Notes: generated by a model not told the origin, from the letters alone. DNA of 64,000 nucleotides from Pseudomonas hefeiensis (GCF_030687835.1 NZ_CP117449.1:1054001-1118000); one strand, 5' to 3'; counted from the stretch's first letter, positions 52,785 to 62,762 are shown. Made by a program: numbers and translations.

Positions 52785-53687
52785 TCAGTGACCTTGCTCG
52801 GCAACCGCTTTGGCCGCCGTGATCAGGCATTTGGTCAGTTCCGGCGAGGAGAACTTGGTCAGTACCCCATTGGCACCGGACAACCGAGCCTTCTCACTGT
52901 TCATGGCGCTGTCCAGCGAGGTGTGCAGCAACACATAGAGGTGGGCGAAGTCCGGCGTTTCCCGCAAGGTCCGGGTGAGGGCATAGCCGTCCATCTCCGA
53001 CATTTCGATGTCGGAGACAATCAGGTTGATCTGTTGCGCAGTGCCTTGCAGGTCCAGAAGGCATTCGATGGCTTCCTTGGCGCTGCGAGCGGTGTGGCAT
53101 TGCAGGCCGAGGTTACGCAAGGTGTATACCGATTGTTGCAACGCCACCTGACTGTCATCGACCACCAGGATCCGCGCGTTGCCCAGGACTTCGGCGTCTT
53201 CCATGCTCAGTTCGGTAGGCGCGGTTTCAATTTGCGCCGGGGCGATGCCGTGGATGACCTTTTCGATGTCCAGCACTTGCACCAGCGTGCCATCCACCGA
53301 AGTCACGCCAGTGATGAAGGCGCGGACGCCGCCTGAGCCGAAAGGCGGTGGTTTGATGTCGGTGGTCAGGCAATGCACGATCTTGCTCACCGCCTGCACA
53401 TGCAAGCCCTGCTTGGAGCGGCTCACATCGGTGACGATCAGGCACCCACCGTCGGGATCTTCCAGTGGCCGTTCGCCGATGGCGCGGCTCAGGTCAATCA
53501 CCGACAACGAGGCTCCGCGCAGGGTCGCGATGCCTTTGACGTGCGGGTGCGACTCCGGCAGTTTGGTCAGCGGCGGGCAGGGAATGATTTCGCTGACTTT
53601 GAGCAGGTTGATTGCCATCAGCTTGCCGCTGCGCAAGGTAAACAGCAGAAGCGAAAGTGAATCTGCGCGGCCTTTGTTGGAAGACAT
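52785..53687 (-). CDS. cheV: Chemotaxis coupling protein CheV
   Basis: A 300-residue fusion of a CheW-like coupling domain (residues 8-160; 'LLLFTLRSGKLMAINLLKVSEIIPCPPLTKLPESHPHVKG') and a receiver domain (172-295; 'RILVVDDSQVALQQ', phosphoacceptor Asp in 'LIVSDIEMSEMDGYALT', Thr/Lys in 'LLHTSLDS' and 'VLTKFSS'). CheV links chemoreceptors to CheA and is tuned by phosphorylation. The ATG at 53687 is chosen; the extension to 53798 is not CheV-like. It stands alone, as is common for Pseudomonas cheV paralogues. Confidence 0.93.
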   Translation of the reverse strand: MSSNKGRADSLSLLLFTLRSGKLMAINLLKVSEIIPCPPLTKLPESHPHVKGIATLRGASLSVIDLSRAIGERPLEDPDGGCLIVTDVSRSKQGLHVQAVSKIVHCLTTDIKPPPFGSGGVRAFITGVTSVDGTLVQVLDIEKVIHGIAPAQIETAPTELSMEDAEVLGNARILVVDDSQVALQQSVYTLRNLGLQCHTARSAKEAIECLLDLQGTAQQINLIVSDIEMSEMDGYALTRTLRETPDFAHLYVLLHTSLDSAMNSEKARLSGANGVLTKFSSPELTKCLITAAKAVAEQGH

Positions 53688-53832
53688 AAAAACCTTCTGT
53701 GGAAAAAGGTGGGGCGAGCGTGACGAACGCCAAAACAGCTTTTGATATTGGGTTATCGACTCGTTGGGGGCTGGCTTTAGGGCGAAACCCACAGACAATC
53801 GATTTCAAGTCAGTGGCTTGTGAATACACACT

Positions 53833-53880
53833 CTGTGGCCAGGAGATAAATCCCCTCGCCACAAGGGCCGCGGTGGCAGA
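53833..53880. repeat. Half copies of the TTGTGGCGAGGG repeat
   Basis: CTGTGGCCAGGAGATAAATCCCCTCGCCACAAGGGCCGCGG, a shortened inverted copy of the element at 4182-4240, next to the norR stop codon. Confidence 0.6.
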
Positions 53881-53887
53881 AAAGGTT

Positions 53888-55444
53888 CTATTTTAAGCCC
53901 AACCGCCTGGCCATCCGCCCCAGGTTCGCCCGGTCCAGACCCAGTTCCCGGGCGGCGCTGGCCCAGTTGTGCTGGTGTCGTTCCAGGCTGGCGACGATCA
54001 GCTTGCGCTGAAAATCGTCCATGGCTTCGCGCAGATCCCCCGCGACCCCCTCCAGGGCCGGTGCAGGGCTGGCGGATGAAGGTGCCGGACTTTGCTCCGG
54101 GCTTTGGGGCAAGTCCAGATCCTGGGCGCTGAGGCTGAGAATCTTTGGCCGAACCGGACACCGGCCCAACGCTTTCAAGGCGCTGCGTCCGATCAGGTGC
54201 TCCAGTTCGCGCACGTTCCCCGGCCAGTCATACGCCAGCAATGCGGTCTGGGCGTCACTGGTCAGGCGCAGGCTGCCCAGGCCCATGCGCGAACGGTTCT
54301 GTTCCAGGAAGAAACCGCTGAGCAGCAGCACATCGCGCCCGCGATCGCGCAGCGCCGGCACCAGCAACGGGTACACGCTCAGGCGATGATAGAAGTCGGC
54401 GCGATATCGCCCGTTGCGCACTTCTTCGGCCAGATCGCGATTGGTGGCCGCGATCAGGCGTACATCGACCCGATGTTCCTTGTCCGAGCCCAGGCGTTGC
54501 AACTGGCCGCTCTGCAACACTCGCAGCAGCTTGGCCTGCACGGTCAAGGACAGCTCGCCCACCTCATCGAGAAACAACGTGCCGCCATCGGCCAGTTCGA
54601 ATTTGCCGCGCCGGTCGTTCGTGGCGCCAGTGAAGGCGCCGCGTACATGGCCGAAAAGCTCGCTTTCCACCAGGGTATCCGGCAGGGCGGCGCAATTGAG
54701 GCTGATAAGCGGCTGCTCGGCGCGCTTGGACGCTGCGTGGATGGCTTGGGCGACCAGTTCCTTGCCGACTCCGGTTTCGCCGGTGATCAGCACCGTCAGG
54801 TCGCTGCCACCCACCAGGTTGATTTCTTCGACCAATCGCTTGTGGGCCTTGCTCTGGCCGACCATGTCGCGAGGTTGCTGGCCGCTGGCCTGGCGGTAGA
54901 CCTCGGCGCGGCGATGCTCGTCTTCGGCTTTCAAGGCCAGCCGATCGATGCGTTCGGCGGCGCTGACCGTGGCGGCGGCCAGACTGGCAAAGGCCTGCAA
55001 GGCGCTCAGGTCGATGGGCTCGAAGCGTTCCGGGTTCAGGGCGTCGAGGGTCAGCAGGCCCCACGGTTGCTCGTCGACGAACAGTGGGCAGCCCATGCAG
55101 TCGTGGACCTCCAAGTGCTCATCAAGACCTTCGACCAATCCGTCGTACGGGTCGGGCAACTCACTGTCGGCGGCGAAGCGGGTGGGTTGCGGGTTGGCCA
55201 GCAGTGCCTGGAAACGTGGGTGTTCGCTGATCCGGAATCGCCGGCCCAGTGTGTCTGTACTCAAGCCGTCGACCGCCAGAGGAACCAGGCAGTCCCCGTC
55301 CAGACGTAACAGCGCGGCAGCGTCGCACGGTAGGAGGGCTCGCAAAGCGCCCAGCAGGCGACGATAACGCTCGCCTTCAGGTAATTCGCGAGACAGGTCG
55401 GCTACCAGTGGAAGCAACGAGGTTAGCAAGGAGGTTGCGGTCAT
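53888..55444 (-). CDS. norR: NO-responsive sigma-54 activator NorR (FhpR)
   Basis: A 518-residue enhancer-binding protein. The GAF domain (about 20-165) senses nitric oxide through a non-haem iron. The AAA+ domain (about 190-415) has Walker A 'ITGETGVGKELVAQ' and the sigma-54 contact loop 'GHVRGAFTGATNDRRG'. The C-terminal Fis-type helix-turn-helix ends 'SAARELGLDRANLGRMARRLGLK'. It is divergent from hmp, as fhpR-fhp in P. aeruginosa, where it activates flavohaemoglobin with RpoN. One of its three predicted binding sites overlaps its own start codon, suggesting autorepression. Confidence 0.94.
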   Translation of the reverse strand: MTATSLLTSLLPLVADLSRELPEGERYRRLLGALRALLPCDAAALLRLDGDCLVPLAVDGLSTDTLGRRFRISEHPRFQALLANPQPTRFAADSELPDPYDGLVEGLDEHLEVHDCMGCPLFVDEQPWGLLTLDALNPERFEPIDLSALQAFASLAAATVSAAERIDRLALKAEDEHRRAEVYRQASGQQPRDMVGQSKAHKRLVEEINLVGGSDLTVLITGETGVGKELVAQAIHAASKRAEQPLISLNCAALPDTLVESELFGHVRGAFTGATNDRRGKFELADGGTLFLDEVGELSLTVQAKLLRVLQSGQLQRLGSDKEHRVDVRLIAATNRDLAEEVRNGRYRADFYHRLSVYPLLVPALRDRGRDVLLLSGFFLEQNRSRMGLGSLRLTSDAQTALLAYDWPGNVRELEHLIGRSALKALGRCPVRPKILSLSAQDLDLPQSPEQSPAPSSASPAPALEGVAGDLREAMDDFQRKLIVASLERHQHNWASAARELGLDRANLGRMARRLGLK

Positions 55445-55495
55445 AATGACTCCATGTTGTCCTTAAGACTATACGTCGCGCCGTGTCTTTATGAC
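55440..55495 (+). promoter_or_regulatory. Three NorR-type sites upstream of hmp
   Basis: GTCATAATGAC (55440-55450), GTCCTTAAGAC (55459-55469) and GTCTTTATGAC (55485-55495) all fit GTC-N5-GAC, that is the NorR core GT-N7-AC. E. coli norVW also has three such sites. The first overlaps the norR start codon. Confidence 0.85.
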
Positions 55496-55536
55496 TATCT
55501 TGTTTGTAATTGCTTGAAAAATATCAATAATTTTTA

Positions 55537-55552
55537 TGGCATGGAATCTGAT
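55537..55552 (+). promoter_or_regulatory. Candidate sigma-54 promoter of hmp
   Basis: TGGCAT-GGAAT-CTGAT fits the -24/-12 pattern TGGCAC-N5-TTGCA with the GG and G in register, but the conserved C at -12 is A. It lies 42 bp downstream of the last NorR site and 44 bp before the hmp ATG. Confidence 0.6.
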
Positions 55553-55595
55553 AAGGCATAGGTATCCATTTCTGTAGCCCGCGAGGAATCACCCT

Positions 55596-56777
55596 ATGCT
55601 CAGCCGAGAAGAACGCGCCATCATCCGCTCCACCGTTCCATTGCTTGAAAGCGGTGGTGAGGCGCTCATTACTCACTTCTATCGCATGATGCTGTCCGAA
55701 TACCCGCAGGTGCGCCCGCTGTTCAACCAGGCTCACCAGGCCAGCGGTGATCAGCCCCGCGCCCTGGCCAACGGCGTATTGATGTATGCCCGGCACATTG
55801 ACCAACTCGATCAGTTGGGTGATCTGGTGGCGAAAATCGTCAACAAACACGTCGCCCTGCAGATCGAGCCCCAACATTACCCCATTGTGGGTTCCTGCCT
55901 GCTGCGTGCGATCGCCGAGGTATTGGGTCAAGAGATTGCCACGCCCCAAGTGATTGCCGCATGGGGCGCTGCCTATAACCAGTTGGCCGATATCCTGATC
56001 GGTGCCGAAGCGGGCATGTATGACCAGAAAGCCGCGGCGCCGGGCGGCTGGCGGGGTGAGCGTGAGTTCATCCTGACGGCCAGGGTGCAGGAGAGCTCGG
56101 AAATCACTTCTTTCTACTTCGAACCGACGGACAAAGGAGCGATCCTGGTAGCCGAACCAGGCCAGTACATCGGCATGAAACTGATGTTGGATGGCGAGGA
56201 GGTGCGCCGCAATTATTCGCTGTCGGCGCTGGCGGACAACGGTCAGTATCGCATCAGCGTCAAGCGCGAGCCCGGCGGGCGCGTGTCCAACCACCTGCAC
56301 CATCATTTCCCGATTGGCAGCAGCATCCAGTTGTTTCCGCCGTCAGGGGAGTTCTTCCTGACCCAGAGCGACAAGCCACTGGTACTGATCAGCGGCGGCG
56401 TCGGCATCACCCCGACCCTGGCGATGTTGCAGGCGGCGTTGCAAACTGAGCGCCCTGTGCATTTTATCCACTGCGCGCGCAATGGCGGCGCACATGCCTT
56501 TCGCGACTGGATCGATGACCTGGCCCAGCGGCATCCACAACTCAAGCGCTTTTATTGCTACGACGAAGATGACGGCTTGAGCCCGGCGGCTGACAAGGTC
56601 GGGTTGTTGAGCCAGGAGCAACTGGCGCAATGGTTGCCAGAGCAGCGTGACCTGGATGCCTACTTCCTGGGGCCCAAAGGCTTCATGGCCGCCGTCAAGC
56701 GCCACCTCAAGGCACTGGGCGTACCGGACGGGCAGAGCCGCTACGAATTCTTCGGCCCGGCGGCGGCGCTGGAATAA
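55596..56777 (+). CDS. hmp: Flavohaemoglobin (nitric oxide dioxygenase)
   Basis: Oxidises nitric oxide to nitrate with oxygen and NAD(P)H. The 393-residue protein has a globin domain (1-140; proximal His in 'KIVNKHVALQIEP', distal Tyr and Gln region in 'EALITHFYRMMLSEYPQVRPLFNQAHQ'), an FAD-binding domain ('RRNYSLSA' RxYS motif, about 205) and an NAD domain ('LISGGVGITPTLAMLQ', 'FLGPKGFMAAVKRHL'). All are intact. AGGA precedes the ATG. NorR control is supported by the upstream sites. The REPIN array follows its stop codon. Confidence 0.97.
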   Translation: MLSREERAIIRSTVPLLESGGEALITHFYRMMLSEYPQVRPLFNQAHQASGDQPRALANGVLMYARHIDQLDQLGDLVAKIVNKHVALQIEPQHYPIVGSCLLRAIAEVLGQEIATPQVIAAWGAAYNQLADILIGAEAGMYDQKAAAPGGWRGEREFILTARVQESSEITSFYFEPTDKGAILVAEPGQYIGMKLMLDGEEVRRNYSLSALADNGQYRISVKREPGGRVSNHLHHHFPIGSSIQLFPPSGEFFLTQSDKPLVLISGGVGITPTLAMLQAALQTERPVHFIHCARNGGAHAFRDWIDDLAQRHPQLKRFYCYDEDDGLSPAADKVGLLSQEQLAQWLPEQRDLDAYFLGPKGFMAAVKRHLKALGVPDGQSRYEFFGPAAALE

Positions 56778-56799
56778 CGTCGGGGCGAGCCTGGGAGAC

Positions 56800-57320
56800 A
56801 GGTTCGCCTGCATCGCGAGCAGGCTCGCTCCCACAAGGGATTTTGGTGGTGAACGCGATGGGTGAACACCGCAGAAAACTGTGGGAGCGGGCTTGCTCGC
56901 GAAGGCGGTTTGTCTGAAACAGTCATGCTGGATGTGCTGGCCTCTTCGCGAGCAGGCTCGCTCCCACAAGGGATTTTGGTGGTGAACGCGATGGGTGAAC
57001 ACCGCAGAAAACTGTGGGAGCGGGCTTGCTCGCGAAGGCGGTTTGTCTGAAGCAGTGATGCTGGATGTACTGGCTTCTTCGCGAGCAAGCCCGCTCCCAT
57101 AACGGGTTTTGGTGGTGAACACGATGGGTGAGCACCGCAGAAAACTGTGGGAGCGGGCTTGCTCGCGAAGGCGGTTTGTCTGAAACAGTGATGCTGGATG
57201 TGCTGGCTTCTTCGCGAGCAGGCTCGCTCCCACAAGGGATTTTGGTGGTGAACGCGATGGGTGAACACCGCAGAAAACTGTGGGAGCGAGCCTGCTCGCG
57301 ATAGCGGCGGCAGGTTCAAC
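56800..57320. repeat. Tandem array of 133-bp REPIN units
   Basis: The segment GTGGGAGCG recurs at 56881, 57014, 57147 and 57280, exactly 133 bp apart; TCGCGAGCAGGCTCGCTCCC-type right arms recur at 56813, 56946, 57079 and 57212 with the same period. Each unit holds one REPIN of about 90 bp plus a 40-bp non-REP spacer (GGATTTTGGTGGTGAACGCG and GATGGGTGAACACCGCAG). Copies differ by a few substitutions, for example third-copy CAAGCCCGCTCCCATAACGGG. About 3.9 units are present. No gene is encoded here. Confidence 0.95.
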
Positions 57321-57505
57321 CCCATCCTGCCTGACTCCCCCAGGCAAAATTAATCCGTACTTAACCTTCCTCCTGTTTATTCCCCTCAATATGGGCGGCA
57401 GCCGCTCGTTCTCTGTCATGGTCAGCGTGTAGACTTTGGCCATCCGACAGTGCGCCGAGGCTCTCCAGGCTGCGCGTCGATCCAATGCAGACAAAGGGAA
57501 ACGCA

Positions 57506-58015
57506 ATGAATGAGCAAATGATGCGCTTAGGCCGTGAACGGCGCTATCTGGTGCTGTTGGGGCTGATCTGTCTGGCGCTGATCGGAGGTGCGCTGTATAT
57601 GCAGGTGGCGCTCGGTGAGGCGCCTTGCCCGCTGTGCATCCTGCAGCGGTATGCATTGTTGCTGATCGCGATTTTCGCCTTCATTGGCGCGGCCATGCGC
57701 ACCCGTCGTAGCCTGACGGTTTTCGAAGGCCTGGTCGTGCTCAGCGCCCTGGCCGGTGCGGCGGTAGCGGGGCATCACGTGTACACCCAGTTCTTCCCGG
57801 CGGTCAGCTGTGGCGTCGACGTGCTGCAACCGATTGTCGATGACCTCCCGCTGGCGAAGATCTTCCCGTTGGGCTTCCAGGTCGATGGTTTTTGCTCCAC
57901 CCCGTATCCGCCGATCCTGGGCTTGTCCCTGGCACAGTGGGCACTGGTAGCGTTCGTCCTTACGGTGATCCTGGTGCCGTTGCTGGTATCGCGCAATCGC
58001 AAACAATTACGCTAG
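57506..58015 (+). CDS. dsbB: Disulfide bond formation protein DsbB
   Basis: A 169-residue inner-membrane quinone-linked oxidase of periplasmic DsbA. It has four helices and two catalytic Cys pairs: CPLC in 'GEAPCPLCILQRYALL' (about residues 41-44) and the second-loop cysteines in 'PAVSCGVDVLQP' and 'VDGFCSTPYP'. The ATG at 57506 follows AAAGGGAAACGC. Electrons from DsbB pass to ubiquinone, which fits its position beside the cyo quinol-oxidase operon. A strong terminator follows. Confidence 0.95.
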   Translation: MNEQMMRLGRERRYLVLLGLICLALIGGALYMQVALGEAPCPLCILQRYALLLIAIFAFIGAAMRTRRSLTVFEGLVVLSALAGAAVAGHHVYTQFFPAVSCGVDVLQPIVDDLPLAKIFPLGFQVDGFCSTPYPPILGLSLAQWALVAFVLTVILVPLLVSRNRKQLR

Positions 58016-58027
58016 AGCGCCTCAATC

Positions 58028-58065
58028 AAACGCCCCGGTTTTCTGTAGGACGCCGGGGCGTTTTG
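58028..58065 (+). terminator. Terminator after dsbB
   Basis: AAACGCCCCGG pairs with CCGGGGCGTTTT across a 14-nt loop. Confidence 0.9.
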
Positions 58066-58807
58066 CGTTTCAGTCTTAAGGCATGCCAGCCTTGATCCGA
58101 GACAAGGATGAGCTGCGACAGCGTGCGACACGTTGTCACACATTTGCTGTTGACCGGCCACTCGCTGCACGAATAAGCACCTTGTCCTGCAATAAAAAAT
58201 CAGCCGAGGCAGCCTTCGTTCGACTGGCTGCTTCCCCACGTAGCAGGCATTTTTAACAATCGGGCGCCTTGCCGCTCAACCCCCGAATGACGCGGGGTCT
58301 ACGGGTATAAAAAGCCTCTGGAATCAGCGCAGGCTGTCTAAAACGGGTGTAGTAGACCTACGTTTTCTGGGGTTCTTGTTGAGAATTAATTTCGATAAGA
58401 TGATGGCTCGTTGCAATTTCTGTGAAAGATTGTTGCTCAATCAGATGAAATTTATTTCAGGATAAGACATGGTTTCCGCCGCCTCAGCTCACTACAATCG
58501 CCCGCACCGAATTTCCGACCCGGCTCAAGCTTGAGCCCGTGGGGTGGTCGAAGGGCTCAAAGCCCCATGCGACCCCAGGTGTCGGTGCCTTCCAACTACC
58601 CGCACCAAATGGAATTGGGCTGTAACAAGGCCTTTGACCTACGAATTCGAATAAGAACTCACTGCTGGCCCGGGATGTGTCGAACAGCGTCTGACGCTGC
58701 GACGGTCAGCCCTTATTCAATCCAAGAAAAATGCCAACCCTTGGCAGGGTGAAGTGTTGGCGATCAAAACCCAACTGCATTGCGCAAGCTGCTTTAGAGG
58801 TCGTGAG
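58066..58807 (+). promoter_or_regulatory. Long leader/promoter region of the cyo operon
   Basis: About 740 bp without a conventional gene. A TTGACC-17 bp-ATAAGC element lies near 58153. TTGAGAATTAATTTCGATAAG (58379-58399) loosely resembles a Fur box (about 10 of 14 positions). A 21-codon open frame, 58469-58534, has AGGA 7 nt upstream. Its stop codon lies inside the palindrome GGCTCAAGCTTGAGCC (58522-58537). This is followed by GGGCTCAA (58553-58560) and AGCCCC, which can pair alternately. Confidence 0.5.
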
Positions 58808-59752
58808 ATGAGTAAAAACAGGTACCCCCGATTACTAGGCTTGTTGCCACTGCTCGGCATGTTGTTGCTGGGGGGCTGCAACATGACGTTGCTCGATCCC
58901 AAGGGTCAGGTCGGCCTGGATGAACGAAACCTGATCATCACCGCCACGCTGTTGATGTTGCTGGTCGTGGTGCCGGTTATCGTCATGACCTTCCTGTTCG
59001 CCTGGAAATACCGTGCGTCCAACACCAGTGCCACGTACACACCCAAGTGGTCGCATTCGACCAAGATCGAAGTGGCGGTGTGGACCATTCCAGTACTGAT
59101 CATCATTGCCCTGGGTTACATCACCTATAAGTCGACCCACGCCCTTGACCCGTATCGTCCGCTGGATTCCGACGTCAAGCCGATCACCATTGAAGTGGTC
59201 TCCATGGACTGGAAGTGGCTGTTCATCTATCCGGAACAAGGCATTGCCACCGTCAACAAGATCGTGTTCCCGGCCCACACGCCGATCAATTTCAAAGTCA
59301 CCTCCGACACCGTGATGAACTCGTTCTTCATTCCGGGCCTGGGTGGCCAGATCTACGCGATGGCGGGCATGCAGACCAAGCTGCACTTGATCGCCAACCA
59401 AAACGCCGAACTCGACGGTATCTCCGCCAACTACAGCGGCGCGGGTTTTACCGGCATGAAGTTCAAAGCAATCGCCACGACCCAGGAAGAGTTCGACGCC
59501 TGGGTCAACGATGTGAAAAAGGCACCTAAACAGCTTGAAAAAGCTGAATACGAAGCCCTTTCCAAGCCAAGCCAGAACAACCCAGTCGAGCTCTACTCCT
59601 CGGTCACGCCGAACCTGTTCCAGACCATCATCGACAAATATGAGGGCATGAAACCGGGCAAGCTGATCCACGAGAAGAAAGAGAAAGAAGTGGCCCACAA
59701 CACGCAAGGGTTGGATTCGAGTTCGCATTCAGCTGCCGGGGCAGAGGAGTAA
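58808..59752 (+). CDS. cyoA: Cytochrome bo3 ubiquinol oxidase subunit II
   Basis: A 314-residue lipoprotein subunit. The signal has the lipobox LGGC ('[15 protein letters not shown]', Cys about residue 25), then two membrane helices (about 43-67 and 88-108), then a cupredoxin domain without the CuA ligands ('[21 protein letters not shown]'), as expected for quinol oxidases. The tail is charged and longer than in E. coli. Start at 58808 ([11 protein letters not shown]) is chosen; the extension to 58754 lacks a signal. It is the first gene of cyoABCDE. Confidence 0.96.
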   Translation: MSKNRYPRLLGLLPLLGMLLLGGCNMTLLDPKGQVGLDERNLIITATLLMLLVVVPVIVMTFLFAWKYRASNTSATYTPKWSHSTKIEVAVWTIPVLIIIALGYITYKSTHALDPYRPLDSDVKPITIEVVSMDWKWLFIYPEQGIATVNKIVFPAHTPINFKVTSDTVMNSFFIPGLGGQIYAMAGMQTKLHLIANQNAELDGISANYSGAGFTGMKFKAIATTQEEFDAWVNDVKKAPKQLEKAEYEALSKPSQNNPVELYSSVTPNLFQTIIDKYEGMKPGKLIHEKKEKEVAHNTQGLDSSSHSAAGAEE

Positions 59753-59755
59753 ACG

Positions 59756-61786
59756 ATGTTTGGTAAATTAAGTTGGGAAGCGATCCCGTTCCACGAGCCG
59801 ATTGTCATGGTGACCCTCGCCATCATCGCGCTCGGTGGTCTGGCATTGTTCGCCGGGATCACTTACTTCAAGAAGTGGACCTACCTGTGGACCGAGTGGC
59901 TGACGTCGGTCGACCACAAGAAAATCGGCGTGATGTACATCATCGTTGCCATGGTCATGCTGCTGCGTGGTTTTGCCGACGCGATCATGATGCGTACCCA
60001 GTTGGCCATGGCCACCGAGGGTTCGCCGGGCTACCTGCCGCCTGAACACTATGACCAGATCTTCACCGCCCACGGCGTGATCATGATCATCTTCATGGCG
60101 ATGCCATTCTTCACCGGCCTGATGAACCTTGCAGTGCCGCTGCAGATCGGCGCGCGTGACGTGGCCTATCCCTTCCTGAACTCCCTGAGCTTCTGGTTGC
60201 TGGTTTCCGGCGTGGTGTTGATCAACCTGTCCCTGGGCGTTGGCGAATTCGCCAAGACCGGTTGGGTTGCTTATCCACCGTTGTCGGGGCTGCAATACAG
60301 TCCGGGCGTGGGGATGGATTACTACATCTGGGCGCTACAGCTATCCGGGCTGGGTACGACGCTAACGGGGGTCAACTTCCTGGCAACCGTGCTGAAGATG
60401 CGTACCCCTGGCATGAAACTGATGGACATGCCGATCTTCACCTGGACCTGCACCTGGGCCAACGTCCTGATCGTCGCTTCGTTCCCGATCCTGACCGCTA
60501 CCCTGGCTCTGCTGACGCTTGACCGCTACATGGATTTCCACATTTTCACCAATGAACTGGGTGGAAATCCGATGATGTACGTCAACCTGTTCTGGGCCTG
60601 GGGTCACCCCGAGGTGTACATCCTGATTCTGCCGGCGTTCGGGATTTTCTCCGAAGTCATCTCGGCGTTCTCCGGCAAGAAACTGTTCGGCCACCACTCG
60701 ATGATCTACGCCAGCGGCGCGATCTCGGTGCTGGGCTTCATGGTCTGGCTGCACCACTTCTTCACCATGGGTTCGGGTGCCAGCGTCAACGCCTTCTTCG
60801 GCCTGGCGACGATGCTGATTTCGATCCCCACGGGTGTGAAGCTGTTCAACTGGCTGTTCACCATCTACCAGGGCCGTCTGCGTTTCACCAGCCACGTGCT
60901 GTGGACCCTGGGCTTCATGGTGACCTTCGCCATCGGCGGCATGACCGGCGTACTGCTGGCCATCCCGGGTGCGGACTTTGTGCTGCACAACAGCCTGTTC
61001 GTGATCGCGCATTTCCATAACGTGATCATCGGCGGCGCTGTCTTCGGCTACATCGCCGGCTTCGCCTTCTACTTCCCGAAAGCGTTCGGCTTCAAGCTGC
61101 ACGAGGGTTGGGGCAAGGCTGCATTCTGGTTCTGGATCTCGGGCTTCTTCGTCGCGTTCATGCCGCTCTATGCACTGGGCTTCATGGGCATGACCCGTCG
61201 TCTGAACGCCACCACCAACCCTGAGTGGGTCCCGTACCTGTACGTCGCCATGTTCGGTGCGGTGATGATTGCCGTGGGTATCGCCTGCCAACTGATCCAG
61301 TTGTACGTCAGTGTGCGTGACCGCAAAAAGCCAGAGAACATGTGCGAACACGGCGATCCGTGGAATGGCCATACCCTGGAATGGTCGACCTCCTCGCCAC
61401 CACCGTTCTACAACTTTGCCGTGCTGCCGAAAGCGGACGTCATCGACCCGTTCACCGAAGCCAAGGAAAACGGTACCGCGTACCAGGCTCCGGCCAAGTA
61501 CACGCCGATCCACATGCCCAACAACACCGCGACCGGTGTGGTCATGGGGGCACTGCTGACCGTGTTCGGTTTCGCGATGATCTGGCACATCTGGTGGCTG
61601 GCGATCGCCAGCCTGGTCGGCACCGTGGTGTATTTCACTATCCATGCCGCCCGTGACGATCAGGGCTACATGGTGCCGGTGGATGTCATCGAGCGCATCG
61701 AAGCCGAGCAGCACAAACGTCTGGTCGCGGCCGGGAAAGTCCCAGCCACCGCCACCCGTGTTGAAACCTCGTTGGAACAGGCTTAA
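59756..61786 (+). CDS. cyoB: Cytochrome bo3 ubiquinol oxidase subunit I
   Basis: Catalytic haem-copper subunit of 676 residues that reduces oxygen to water and pumps protons. Haem and CuB ligands are visible: '[17 protein letters not shown]' (haem b His), '[17 protein letters not shown]' (CuB His and the cross-linked Tyr), '[11 protein letters not shown]' (CuB His pair) and '[14 protein letters not shown]' (haem His pair). The D- and K-channel region residues are present. It starts 3 bp after cyoA. Confidence 0.98.
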   Translation: MFGKLSWEAIPFHEPIVMVTLAIIALGGLALFAGITYFKKWTYLWTEWLTSVDHKKIGVMYIIVAMVMLLRGFADAIMMRTQLAMATEGSPGYLPPEHYDQIFTAHGVIMIIFMAMPFFTGLMNLAVPLQIGARDVAYPFLNSLSFWLLVSGVVLINLSLGVGEFAKTGWVAYPPLSGLQYSPGVGMDYYIWALQLSGLGTTLTGVNFLATVLKMRTPGMKLMDMPIFTWTCTWANVLIVASFPILTATLALLTLDRYMDFHIFTNELGGNPMMYVNLFWAWGHPEVYILILPAFGIFSEVISAFSGKKLFGHHSMIYASGAISVLGFMVWLHHFFTMGSGASVNAFFGLATMLISIPTGVKLFNWLFTIYQGRLRFTSHVLWTLGFMVTFAIGGMTGVLLAIPGADFVLHNSLFVIAHFHNVIIGGAVFGYIAGFAFYFPKAFGFKLHEGWGKAAFWFWISGFFVAFMPLYALGFMGMTRRLNATTNPEWVPYLYVAMFGAVMIAVGIACQLIQLYVSVRDRKKPENMCEHGDPWNGHTLEWSTSSPPPFYNFAVLPKADVIDPFTEAKENGTAYQAPAKYTPIHMPNNTATGVVMGALLTVFGFAMIWHIWWLAIASLVGTVVYFTIHAARDDQGYMVPVDVIERIEAEQHKRLVAAGKVPATATRVETSLEQA

Positions 61787-61789
61787 ACC

Positions 61790-62416
61790 ATGTCGAACTT
61801 AGTGACCACTGTTGGACACGCCCATGGTCATGACCATGGGCACGATGACCATCACCATGACTCGGGCGAGATGACCGTATTCGGTTTCTGGCTCTACCTG
61901 ATGACCGACTGCATTCTGTTTGCGTCGATCTTCGCGGTGTACGCGGTGCTGGTTAACAACGTCGCCGGTGGCCCGTCGGGCCACGACATCTTCGAGCTGC
62001 CGTACGTGCTGGGCGAAACCGCACTGCTGTTGTTCAGCTCGATCACCTACGGCTTCGCCATGCTGGCGTTGTTCAAGGGTAAGAAGACCCAGGTACTGGG
62101 CTGGTTGGCCATGACCTTCCTGCTGGGCGCCGGCTTTATCGCCATGGAGATCAACGAGTTCCACATCCTGATCGCCGAAGGCTACGGCCCTAGCCGCAGC
62201 GGCTTCCTGTCCGGGTTCTTCACCCTGGTCGGCACCCACGGTCTGCACGTGACCAGCGGTCTGATCTGGATGGCGATCATGATGTACCAGGTCCACAAAA
62301 ACGGCCTGACCGCCACCAACAAGACGCGCCTGAGCTGCCTGAGTCTGTTCTGGCACTTCCTGGACGTGGTGTGGATCTGCGTATTCACCGTTGTTTATCT
62401 GATGGGGACCCTGTAA
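61790..62416 (+). CDS. cyoC: Cytochrome bo3 ubiquinol oxidase subunit III
   Basis: A 208-residue membrane subunit with five predicted helices. The N-terminus is strikingly His-rich ('[25 protein letters not shown]'), which could bind metal ions. '[36 protein letters not shown]' is characteristic. It assembles with subunits I, II and IV. It starts 3 bp after cyoB and is followed at once by cyoD. Confidence 0.96.
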   Translation: MSNLVTTVGHAHGHDHGHDDHHHDSGEMTVFGFWLYLMTDCILFASIFAVYAVLVNNVAGGPSGHDIFELPYVLGETALLLFSSITYGFAMLALFKGKKTQVLGWLAMTFLLGAGFIAMEINEFHILIAEGYGPSRSGFLSGFFTLVGTHGLHVTSGLIWMAIMMYQVHKNGLTATNKTRLSCLSLFWHFLDVVWICVFTVVYLMGTL

Positions 62417-62752
62417 ATGGCTAACGCACATTCCCATGATGGCCATGACGCCGGCCACGGCAGCGTCAAGTCCTACGCCATCGGTTTCATCCTGTCGGTG
62501 ATCCTGACCGTCATTCCATTCGGTCTGGTGATGTACCCGTCACTGCCCAAAAGCCTGACCTTGTGGATCATCCTGATCTTCGCCGTGGTCCAGGTACTGG
62601 TGCATCTGGTGTACTTCCTGCACCTGGACCGCTCTGCAGCCCAGCGCAACAACGTGGTCGCGTTTGTCTTTGCCGCGATTGTGATTGTCCTGCTGGTCGG
62701 CCTGTCGTTGTGGATCATGTTCAGCATCCACACCAACATGATGGCGAAGTGA
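62417..62752 (+). CDS. cyoD: Cytochrome bo3 ubiquinol oxidase subunit IV
   Basis: A 111-residue three-helix subunit needed for stability of the binuclear centre. It has a short His-rich N-terminus ('[16 protein letters not shown]') and hydrophobic segments at about 20-40, 48-70 and 82-104 ('[41 protein letters not shown]'). Its ATG directly follows the cyoC stop codon. Confidence 0.95.
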   Translation: MANAHSHDGHDAGHGSVKSYAIGFILSVILTVIPFGLVMYPSLPKSLTLWIILIFAVVQVLVHLVYFLHLDRSAAQRNNVVAFVFAAIVIVLLVGLSLWIMFSIHTNMMAK

Positions 62753-62762
62753 GGTAGACCCG

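Noticed and set aside
56800..57320. Regular repeats resembling a CRISPR array
   Set aside because: Units are 133 bp with palindromic REPIN content and near-identical 'spacers'; no cas genes are near.
58379..58399. Fur box upstream of cyoA
   Set aside because: Only about 10 of 14 positions match; mentioned in the leader entry but not called as a site.
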